Shown: piece by piece, positions 43,371-55,000 of the stretch
Position numbering within the stretch: the stretch's first letter is position 1
How the letters are laid out: every line of letters begins with the position of its first letter
Assembly (NCBI GenBank): GCA_947652605.1
Contig: CANTFG010000205.1
Span: 1 to 64,000, forward strand
Reading direction: 5' to 3'
Length of the DNA stretch: 64,000 bases
Source: Elmis aenea
Lineage: Eukaryota > Arthropoda > Insecta > Coleoptera > Elmidae
Position numbers and translations under genes: made by a program
Notes under the pieces: generated by a model
What the model was told of the DNA's origin: nothing
What the model saw: the letters and a program-made list of their open reading frames with translations, nothing else
Databases searched by the model: none

Positions 43371-44610
43371 AGAGTGCCCAAAATTTGACGCTTAACAAAG
43401 GAATCTCTTGTCTTAAAGTTACAGACTAATTTAAATTGGAGGAAGCTGTGTAATTTGGTGCAAAATTAAAATCAAAAACATTTTATTTCATTATTTAAAT
43501 GGCAAAAATTGCACCTACAAGTAAAAATAAAATTGGTTGTCATAAAACAAAAATGAATCGACCTTAAAAAAAATTGTGATCACCATCCAATTCAGCTTAA
43601 AAAATTGTTTGGGCAATGTTTTTACAGTTTAAACATGACATTTGTTGTTGATAATCTATGATTTGCAAAAACCACAATAAATATATAAAAATCTGTTCTA
43701 AGGTTTGTAGCAGGGACCCGAACCGGAACTGGAACAAAAACCGGAACGAACCGGTGCTTTTTTCATGAACCGCGAACCGGAACTGAACCTTTAACTTACA
43801 AAATCACAAAACCGCAAAATCGAACTGAACCGACTGGTATGAACCGGTTCAAACCGCTTCATTCGGTTCACCCAACGGTTCGGTCCAATTTTGTTTTTAA
43901 TGCCATTGTACATTTTTTATTCTCGTAATTTTGATAACATTTTACCAAAAATGGAAAAATTTCAGACAATTTAATTTATAAATATGCATTGTCATCATAT
44001 TTTGCATTAAACCGGAACCGGAACTGAACCGTTGCCGCCGAACCGGTTACCGAATCATTATAAAATATAAACCGGTGGTTCGGAACGTAAACCGAAAAGT
44101 AAAAATTCATCGAACCGGTAACCGGAACTGAACCGTTATTCTTTGCGGTTCGGGTCCCTGGTTTGTAGTAATGCGCCTCGATGTCTGCACGCGTAATTTG
44201 CAGAAATCACATTTTGTGACGACATCCTCAATGTTTATGCTGTTTGGTTAATATTCCTAGTTTTATTTGACTTTCTAAGATTGCTGCCAACTGTCAAAGT
44301 ACACATTAGAAAGAGAGAAATATACTTTCATTTCATCGCCTTCAGTTGCCACTCGTGTAGTAATGAATATGGTAATGAATGCGCTTTATAGGTATTTTAT
44401 TTGTACGTATATGGTTTTATTAGGAGTACATTTTAGTTAACTTTTGTTTTTCATGGCAATGCTGATTCATGCACAATCGCTACTTTAGGATTTTAGTCGC
44501 TATCTTTTAAGATTAGCAATATAATCGTTGTATTAATCATAGCTATGAAGATTTTCTTTTCAAATTTAAATTCAGCCTAAATTTTGCAAATTTGGGACAC
44601 CCTGTGTATC
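43371..44610. mobile_element. CAGGGTG-type element interrupted by a hAT-type MITE
   Basis: Left end TACAGAGTGCCCAAAATTTG, right end AAATTTGGGACACCCTGTGTA, with the 43711-44160 MITE between. Confidence 0.6.
43711..44160. mobile_element. hAT-type MITE with GAACCGGTTC arrays
   Basis: 450 bp, ends CAGGGACCCGAACCG / CGGTTCGGGTCCCTG, flanked by exact GTTTGTAG copies (43703-43710, 44161-44168). AACCGG, GAACCGGTTC and related motifs fill both ends. It sits inside a CAGAGTG...CACCCTG element. Confidence 0.92.
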
Positions 44611-44710
44611 CAATTTTGAAACAAGATTAGAAAAACATTATTGCCATACTAAAAATTTAAAATGTGAGTTAAGATAAATTTTATTACTAAAAAAAATTAT
44701 CAAATAGTTA

Positions 44711-45258
44711 AGTCTGTTTTATACTATACTATTTTTTTGTTTAAGAAAATCGTATACGATTTTCTAGTACGGTGTCAAGCAGAAATTAAAAATCTTGAAC
44801 GAAAAATTCGTACAAAATTACTACCTGCCCTAAATGCGTCCAATATTAGCATGGGCGCATGCGTATTATACTGTACTGTATCTGACCACATGTCATTTGT
44901 GGGTTAGGTTAACTGAAACAATCAAACGATGTTAAGTTAAATACTACTTATTACCGTTATCCCTCACAATTTAGTTTGTAGGAATAAATATGTAGAATGG
45001 AACAAGCGTTATATACGTTAAATTTGAAAATGATTCGCTTTTTGTTCTGTGTTCAAATTGAACATTTGACATGGTTACTCAAGGTGCCAATAAAATATGA
45101 TAAAAGTTACTAAAAAGTAACCAAAATACATTGGAGTTTTCGTACCAAAAAATAGTACAATGTAAATGGTTCATATTTTCCATGCTAAATTCTTGTATTA
45201 AAAATCGTATACGATTTTCTTAAACGAAAAAATAGTATAGTATAAAACAGTCTTTAAA
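44711..45258. mobile_element. MITE with 45-bp inverted ends
   Basis: Ends GACTGTTTTATACTATACTA and its mirror TAGTATAGTATAAAACAGTC. AAAATCGTATACGATTTT palindromes lie just inside both ends. Confidence 0.75.
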
Positions 45259-45930
45259 CACTATGCCACAATACTGAATAAGTAAAATACCAATAATAAT
45301 ACAACAACAAATACTCGGCATATTTTGAAAATATGCCGAGTATGGATTTTAATATATGTTTTATCAATTACATACATGTTTATTGTCACGGAATCATTTT
45401 TGTTACACAATTTGCATAATGTAAATATGAAGAAAAATGTCCAATAGTCATTGTTCAGAGTTTTCGAACATTGAATATTTACACGACTAGATATAGAATT
45501 AAAATTATACTTCCCCAAGATCACTTGTCTATTTAAAAAAAAGAGACATAATACACATTTCTAATTAGTGTAGATTCACTTAATACAGTAATTTTCCCAT
45601 TAACATATAAATAAGGTTTTCATGTACTAATAATAATAAATTATAAATAATATTGTCGTAATGATTAAATCATACAACTGCAATCAAAACTACTTAGCAA
45701 TTTTGACAAAGCAACCCAATTTTTGAATTTGTACTCTTCAACTCGACAATAAAAAGTTAATTTATATGAAATGTAAAAAGATCTTGAAAGGTGTATACAT
45801 CCTAATATTAAATTGAGCGCATACCTTGTATGTCTAAACAACTTTAGCACAAATTACCAATTACTTCATGAAATAAATGCAATAAATAAAAAAAAACAAC
45901 TAATAGCAAACAAAATGGAAGCTCATCACA
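45259..45930. other. Twinfilin 3' flank
   Basis: AT-rich; an AATAAA on the minus strand at 45384-45379 is a candidate twinfilin polyadenylation signal, 550 bp beyond the stop. Nothing else recognised. Confidence 0.3.
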
Positions 45931-46086
45931 TTAGTTCTCAGTTGGTTGTGTTCTAGTCATACGTTTTGGACCTCGTCCCGGAGGGCCTCTAGGTTTGGCG
46001 AACTTTGGACGGTGCAAGTTCTTCGTAGGATGAATTTCTTCGTATAAATATTCCTCAGTAAGAACATCACCCTCTTCGACTTCCAA
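45931..46086 (-). CDS. twf: Twinfilin exon 8 (C-terminus)
   Basis: 156 bp from the acceptor TTTGCAG to TAA at 45933-45931. Encodes [20 protein letters not shown] then the basic, proline-rich tail [17 protein letters not shown], which in this family binds capping protein and phosphoinositides. Confidence 0.92.
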   Translation of the reverse strand: MEVEEGDVLTEEYLYEEIHPTKNLHRPKFAKPRGPPGRGPKRMTRTQPTEN

Positions 46087-49000
46087 CTGCAAAGTATCAA
46101 TGATTTATTAACAATATGAAAATAATACTGGTACAAAAAAATCTTAATATATCATAAAAACTGAACATAACGACAAAACAGAACAGGCGTGGCAAAAGTA
46201 CTCAAAATTTATCAAACAATTGAAATATTAAAGTAAAATTATTTAATTTATTTTAAAATTTTTAAAATAGGGAATATTTCAACTAGCAACTGTAAAATTT
46301 TAGTGTACTGAAGTGTAATACCATAATTATGTAAAATACATTGTTTTTTTATATTCCATTTTGAGCATGAGTACAACAATGTTGCTACTATAATATTACA
46401 GATAAAAACAAAACCCATAATAAGGTATTGTTTGAGAAGGGCAATTTTAAAAGCAGTTATTTATATTGCAAACCAGGGACGAAAAACGTAACGTAACGAT
46501 ACCAAATAACGTTATAATAACGATTCAACTATAATTTTTAATACAATAACGTAGCGATATTTCAATAATGTTATAATAACCAATAACGTTTTATTAAAAG
46601 TTATTTTGTATCATTATTCTCTCTAAATTAAATGTTTATATGGCGATCTTTTTATTTTCAGAAGATACATTTTGTTTGTATTTTAAAAATAAAAATAAAA
46701 TATCCTAAAGTAATTTTGTATAATTTTTTAAATTCACATTTTATAGATCCCAAAAATAATTTCTGAGTTATAAATAAAAATTATTTTTATAACCTTCTAT
46801 GTATATCATAATTTATGTAACGTTATATAACATAACAATTCATTTTTTTAATGTTATTTATAACGTTATGTAACGAAAACAAATCATAAAGAACGTAACG
46901 ATATAAAACGTTATTCCATCCATGGTCGCAGCATAATTCCAAGGCACCACAGATTTTTGTCAAAACGCGTTTTGAAATTTGCTTAAATTTTCAGTTATTG
47001 GAAAACTAAAAATTAATATTGATTACATTTTTTTCTCTACAAAAAAGCTTTTTACACTTTTTTTCTAAAATAATTAGGGGAGATAATATAAAACTTTGAA
47101 TATTTTACCATTGAAATTACTAGGTATGTTGCGTGATCCAATTCTACACCCTGTATATAAATATGAAAATTAAAATAAAATATGTAAAGGTAATTTTGAA
47201 CTATTTATTAAAATTTACGCTTTAAAGATCTCAAATTATGTTTATTTTTAAAACGTTTTACAGGGTGTCCCAGATTACATTTCCAGCATGGGGATCTCGC
47301 TTATTATAAGAGATACAGGTTTGTTTAAATTAGATGAATTATTCCTTAGTGTGAGAGGAACCTAAATCAATTAAGTACAAAATTGCTCGTGCTTCAGATG
47401 TTATAGGAAAAAATATGAAAATGTCCAATTTCTTTTTCTTTAACGGAGAATGTGCTATTTTAGATTTTCTTTATCACTTTTTATTTTTGAGATATTACTC
47501 CTTTATTTTTTCTTATGGGCCGTGAAGTTGGCTATGGAATAGTTAAATGTGCTTTTTTTTGGTTTAAATGAGATATCTATTTTTATGAATAAGTGACAAA
47601 ATGAAGATTAATCGTATTTTACCCATCACTTATCAAGCTATGAAAATAACAAAAAACAACTAATTAAATGTCAAGTGACAGTTACCATCTGTCTGCGGTA
47701 TCATTTATTAGAATTTTATAGTATTGTTGTGTAATTCAATAGTCTTTTTAGCAAATTTGTTATCATATAATTATGGGCACATTTATAACTAACTAGGCGA
47801 TTTACCAGGCGTTGCACGGGTGATTACAGTTCTGTTTTATCAATCACAGACTACTCGCGCTCCGCGCTCGTTCCCGGCGAACGTTCCCAGATTAACAATC
47901 ACAGACTACTCGCGCTGCGCGCTCGCGCTCGGCGGACGTTTCCGGCAGTTCCGGCCGTTCTTTGTACGACGTTTGATCCGTTAGGTCCTAAATAGTAACT
48001 GTGCAAAATTTGGTCCCGATCGGTCAACGGACCTAGGATTCTATAGCGAACAAACAAACAAACACACAAACAAGCTCTTTTATATATTTAGATTAAAAAT
48101 TTTAAATGTTGAAATGCTACATTCTCTGCAATAGAAACTGTGTTAAATAGATAATTCTAATTAATTATTGATTTGTTTTGGGTTTTTTGTTGGTTTCTCG
48201 AAAAAAACATATTCTTTTAAATTTATTTCCAAATTTCTGTAATTACGCACCCTTCGTTGCCTTTTCTCGGGATATAGCTCCAAGTATATTCACTCAGCTT
48301 CTACAAAGTTTTTATGGTAAAGAATGTAGCATCTCAACATGTCAAATTTTTCGCTAATTTTCAATGTAGCCATCATTATAACAATTACTACAAAGACTAT
48401 CGAATTACACAACAATAATATGAAATTCTAATAAATGATACCGCAGACAAATAGTAACGGTCATTTGACATTTAATCAGTTGTTTTTTGTTTTTATTTCC
48501 ATTGATAGCTTGATAAGTGATGGTAAAATACGATTTTTCTTGATTTTGTGACTCATTTATAAAAACAGTTATAGCAAGTAATATCTTATTTAAACGAGAA
48601 AAAAAAAGCACATTTAACTATTTCATAGCCAACTTCGCTGCCCATTAAAAAAAATGAAGTTAGGGGTAATATCTCAAAAATAAAAAGTGATAAAGAAAAT
48701 CTAAAATAACAGTTACATTCTCCGTTAAAGAAAAAGAAATTCGACATTTACAAATTTTTTGCTGTAACACCTGAAGCACGAGGAATTTTGTGCCTTTAAA
48801 AATGGATTGTAGCTCCTCTCATACTAAGGAATAATTCATCTAATTTAAATAAACCTGTAACTTATAATAAGCGAGATTCCCATGCTGGAAATGTTATCTG
48901 GGACACCCTGTATATCATTATTCACATATTATTATTATTTATTATTTAGTCATGAGTCCTTCTACTGTTAGCTGTAGGACTGTTATTCACATAACGTTAT

Positions 49001-52000
49001 AAAATATAACGATTCATTTTTTTAATGTTATTTATAACGTTATATAACGAAAAGCAATAATAAATAACATTATACCATAACGTTAACAATTTAAAACATT
49101 ATTTCATCACTGTTGCAAACATACCTTTTTAATTATTTCCATTCCTAAACTTGCAATAGTATCAGTCAGAGGACTTTTACAACTGGAATATAACATCCTT
49201 TCTCTTATGGAACAGTTATAACCTGGCATTGAATAAATGAATACTGAAATATTATGTCAATATTATTATTTTTTTATTTAAAGATAACTTATTAATTCCT
49301 ATTCTTTTATGACAACCAGTATCAATTGTTATTACTCGATAAAATGAGTACCTATTCAAAATAAAGTTTTAACATGTGCTTCGAGTATTTTATACAGAGT
49401 GTTCCAGCCAAGTTAAATTATTCAATAGCCCTGTAATTGAACATTTTAAAAAAGTTCTAAATAAAAATTATTTGTAGATATAGATAACTAACAATAACAT
49501 CCTACATATTTTTACATTTTCTTGTCAATAATTTAATTACCTTTAAATATTCATTTACATTTTATACGGTAATCTATGCTTTGCTGAGACTGTCACTATA
49601 TTTACATGTTAGACGTGAAATAAAACAACAACAAACGTTTGATAATTCATAACAAAAGATTTTTAAATTATTTAAAAACATACAAAGGATTGAATAAACA
49701 TAATTGTATATTGAGTGGTTTACAAACCTCTTATGATAGTTGAATTTAAACGCTACAAGCTAACATATAAACATAGTGGCAGCCATGCAGTACGAGCAAA
49801 GCACAAATTACCTATTACATTCAAAATTAATATTACAGGGTTATCAAATAATTCATCTCAGTTGAGACAATCTCTACAGCATGTATTTTTAAGCTGTGGT
49901 TAATGTACCATCAGTACAGGGTGGACCAAATTCAAATGTTTTACGGGGTATCTCGGTTACCGTAATAGATAGCGAAAATCTGATTTCGGTCTCTTGGACT
50001 ATTTTTTTGAGAAAATAACGCCTATGCAATCAGATTTTTTCTATCAGATTCCATTTTGGCACTACAGACGAAAAATGAAATTTCATCATTTTTGAAAATT
50101 TACTGTAACTTCTTTATTTATTAAATTAGAACTAACAAACTGTTGTAAAGGTTTTTTATACAGATTTTTATGCTTAATTTAAAAACAAAAGTAATTTTTT
50201 CATAGCTACCTTGACTTTCGAGATAAAGTAAATTTACGTTTTTTTAAATGGAAACCCTAGTTGGCCATGACTTTATGTGAAAGAGTAGTTTTTAGCTTTT
50301 CAAAAATATATAGTTTTATAAATTTTTTTCAAAAAATAACCAAGATATGGCCAATTTTGTAAAAATTCGATCATCAAAGTTAGCCATGATTTCGTAAACA
50401 AGTGATGTTTGCAATTATTAAACAACTAAATGTCATTGTCAAATAAATTCTGAAACAGCCGCTACGTTTTTATCACTTACAAAGATATTCTAACATATTA
50501 AACTTTTCAAAGAGTTCAAATTTAGCCATGTTCTAATTTAATAAATAAAGAAGTTACAGCAAATGTTCAAAAATGATGAAATTTTATTTTTCGTCTGTAG
50601 TGCCAAAATGCAATCAGATAGAAAAAATCTGATTGCATAGGCGTTATTTTCTCAAAAAAATAGCCCAAGAGACCGAAATCAGATTTTCGCTATCTATTAC
50701 GGTAACAGAGATACCCCGTAAAACATTCGAATTTGGTCCACCCTGTACATCAGTAGTAAGTTTAATGATACAGTGATCCAGTAACTGGACGTGAATGTGC
50801 CATATAATCAATAACAAATAAAAATTTATTTTTCCGCTAAGCAAGCAAATTTATGAAAATGTTTTTAAGAGAAGACACTTGTTGATATAATAAAATACAA
50901 TTTATGCTAGTCACAACACAAAACAAATTTGGGTAAAAATTATTTGAGGTCTTATTAAAGTTTTTAAAATAATATGGTTAATTTAAAAACTTAAAAATAA
51001 AAAGCTCATTTGAAATTAAAAAGTTAAGGTCATTTCCATTTCCAACGAAATGGGAAATGATATAAAAGTGTGCATATCTTTAGATAATAATTTGGTTTTA
51101 TGCACATATCTCATGCGTACAATTTCATTTGTTTAAATTCAAAACTAAAGCAAAAAGGATATGAGCCTAATTTCGTTTACCGGTGTAGACGTACCTATAT
51201 TTTCCATGTAATCTCCTTCATGTGTATGTCTGAACTTATACAGGTGATATCTAGCTGTGTTATCTGGTACTTTAGAAGGAAGTTTCTCGATACTTAACTT
51301 TTCAGCACTAACTAAATGAATTCGTTCCTCATCGAGGTCTAAAAAAATGACGCTGCAATTATTAATTTCAAATTATACCTCCACCTTACCTATTCTAAAT
51401 TGTAAATAATCATATGATCCTTGTAACATATCAATAATGGCTTGTTTCGCTGCTTCCGTTATAGGAAAAGCAACTCCACCTAAGGTTTGATGTTTAGTGT
51501 CCAGACTATAATCTGTGTTGATCTCGTTGCGCTTAATTTCTTGCAGCTCTTCTTCTCTCATAGTTAATGGTGCTGGAGTACCAGCAGCACGCTTATATTT
51601 ATGGTAGCCAGTCAATGTTACTTCATGTATGGTAGCCAGTCAATGTTACTTCATGCTGAATATAAGAAATGAAAAACATATAACTAAAAAGAGGTATGTT
51701 TTACAAGATGATCAAATTCATCACAAACATTTCTCTGAAGTCTAATAAATAAGCACATTTTTATGTAATACAGAAGTTACATTTAACATTTATATGTATG
51801 TAATTTTGTAATATATTAAATATGTAACAAACTCTATAAAAGTTTAAAACTATCATCTGTTATTTTTCAAACAATTGCTATTGTAAAGAGACGAGTTTTG
51901 AAACTGGTTTTGCATTTAGACAAGAAACACTTTGATAAAAATAAAAGTGCTTTTTAATCAACCTTATTCACATTACATGAAAGACTTCAACTTTTAAATT

Positions 52001-55000
52001 TTTTTAAAATAGCTAATAAAGAATTACGGAAGTTACATCACTGACTTCACCTTAATGCAGTGGTTTCCAACCTGTGGGGCGCGCCCCCCTAGGGGGTCGC
52101 GAAGCTATTGCTATGGGGGCGCGCAGCTGTTACCAAAATATAATTTTTTAATACAAACAAACAAAACGAACTTTGTTTATACAGAATATGGTGTATTGTT
52201 TTGTAGTCCATTAAATAATTCTTATTTATCAGAACCGTATTTATGAAAATAGATTGTAACAAAAAGTGAAGAGGGCGCAAAAATTTTTTTTTGAAAAAGG
52301 CGGGCGTAGGTACAAAAAGGTTGGAAACCACTGCCTTAATGGTTTGTAAACATTCACATCTTCCTTTTATAATACAACTGTTAAATTAAAATACATTACC
52401 AAAACTGTGCCATGCATTTCCTCTTTAATTTGTGATGATCCAAATTCTTGTTTCAATGTAGCTTTGGTAGAAGCATAAAGCATTTTTTGCCTAACTGGAG
52501 ATGCATCTGGTGACCAACTAATAAATAACCATTCATATCCTGAATCATTTTTAGAATCAAGCCTGTAATTACAAAAGCACCATTACACAAAATGGTTGAT
52601 TTTTACATTTTAGTACAAAAATAAATCACTTGTTTAAAAAAACAATTGCAATATGCGTAATTTTGAATTTGACATGAGCGGCCGCATATAACAAAGGTTT
52701 TAAAATATGAACACTAGATGATAAACACAAATTATCTCTTTAATAACAAAATGAACAAAATAACAACCCTATACAGGGTGCCCATTTTTCTAACCTGTTG
52801 TATGGGTAACTCCGTTAATATTAGAGATACAGAAACGTTTAAATTCGCAAATTTGTGCAGAATTTAAAGGGAAATCTGATGCCATTTTCAAATTTGACCT
52901 ACGTCATCAACTTTTTGAAATATTTTGAAAAAACTGAAAAATGTCGATTTTTTCAAACTTGAATAATTCCGTAACCATATGAGTTAGAACCAAAATAAAA
53001 ATTGGCTTTGATAGATGTTTTTACGTAATTTTAAATATGTTAACAGAATTTTCATAGCACTCTCGATTTCCGAGTTATAGCACAAACTTGCATTTTTTTA
53101 AATGGAAGTCATAGTTGGCTATAGTCTTATTAAAAAGGTTATTTTTTTCTCGTTTCAATTATACAAGGGTTGTTATGCTTTACTTTTGTAGTTTTTCTTT
53201 AAATAAGCAAAAATCATTTTACATGTTCACTGCCTACTAATAGATGGGAGTTATCCTGTGTTGATGTTCTTTTTTTTTCGATGTGACATTTAAGAGTTGT
53301 CTCTTATCGTTAGTGTAACAATTATTAGCCAGTTACGGCCTTTTCAGTTGACACCACATTCAAGGGACAACTCCCGGGTAGGGTAGATGATGTTGGTTTA
53401 TAATTTACGTATTCTAGGACTCTCTCTTCATCTTCTTGCTTAAATTTAATTTTCAAACCTTTGGATTTTGTAAATGACCTGTATTTTTTTAAATTGGTTT
53501 CTAATAACGAAAAAAAATTCTTTCTTGGTTGCCTCCTTTCCATAAATCTTTGCAAATACATTTCACTTAAATTTCTACTATTTCTATTACAAGCCTAGTA
53601 ATAAAAAAGCATGTCGTTTCTTTTTTCATTAGAAAACATTGTTTTTGAAATTTACAATAAAGTCAATCAAAAATTTTGATCAACACGAGAGAGAGATGTA
53701 TACGTATAACAAACAATAAATTTTATTTGACAAACTCTGAGGTTTTGTTTTTAAAATTTGTAACTGGCTAATAACTGCTACACTAACGATAAGAGACAAC
53801 TCTTAAATGTCACCTCGAAAAAAAATAACATCAACACGGGATAACTCCCATCTATTAGTAGGCAGTGAACATGTAAAATGATTTTTGCTTATTTAAAGAA
53901 AAACTACAAAAGTAAAGCATAACAACCCTTATATCATTGAAACGAGAAAAAAATAACCTTTTTAATAAGACTATAGCCAACTGACTTCCATTTAAAAAAA
54001 TGCAAGTTTGTGCTATAACTCGAAATTTGAGAGTGCTATGAAAATTTCGTTAACATATTTAAAATCTACGTAAAAACATCTATAAAAGCCAATTTTTATT
54101 TTGGTTTTAACTCATATGGTTACGGAATTATTCAAGTTTGAAAAAATCGACATTTTTCAGTTTTTTCAAAATATTTCAAAAAGTTGATGACGTAGGTCAA
54201 ATTTGAAAATGGCATCAGATTTCCCTTTAAATTCTGCACAAATTTGCTAATTTAAACGTTTCTGTATCTCTAATATTAACCCTGTATATTTAAAAAGTCA
54301 AAAGCGGGCCACGGGTTGCTCATCCCTGATCTACATTATTTTGAAAATAGTTTTAAATCTGAAATAATTTTTTGACTAAAATTAATTTCCTTGTTGCTAT
54401 ATTGCTTCACCTTTTTCAAAATGTAAAAATAAACAGGGTGTCACATGTGAAACAACAAAGTATGGGTCATTTTCGATGAAACCGAATATATGGTAAGATT
54501 GTGTATATGTTGAAATAAAAAGGTTTTATGCACATTACATATTTACAATTTCTTTTGCTTAAATTAAAGAGTAAAGAAAAAAATGGGGTCCAGACTAATT
54601 TCATTTACACCTGGACAACGTGATTCATAAATAATGTGGAAAAACTTGGGAGAGGTAAATCCTTATCGAAAATTAAAGGGGGCCTTTTACATAATTTTTT
54701 TCTTAAAACTTTTTTCAGAGTTACACCCCCCTAAATGACGTGAATAAAATAACTACAGTCAATTCTTTTCATCATTTTTAGCTTATTGAAAATGTGTACA
54801 CTGACTTAAACAGAGATTACATTCGAGTATCTACGCTTTAAGAAAAAACAAACAAAATATCATGGAAAATTGATATGTTTCAAGTCCATTGCCCTGCCAT
54901 TCCTGGCTCGCTCGAATTGCCCTTGTTGATTTCACTGTGGTGCGTGTTCACTTATTTTAGTTTTTACTCAATAACTGTAGGTTTTGTGGGAAAAAATAAG

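Larger units (their letters stand above)
46474..49112. mobile_element. hAT-type insertion complex with ATAACGTTAT arrays in twinfilin intron 7
   Basis: Starts CAGGGACGAAAAACG, ends TTATTTCATCACTG, flanked by exact TTGCAAAC copies (46466-46473, 49113-49120). 46474-46921 is close to a full MITE copy. 48984-49112 is the 3' half of a second copy. Between them lie about 2 kb including the foldback element 47259-48912. Both MITE parts are rich in AACGTT. Confidence 0.75.

Noticed and set aside
53325..53561. Nested gene in twinfilin intron 4
   Set aside because: The 78-codon frame is the centre of a foldback element, with no domain and no splice or start context.
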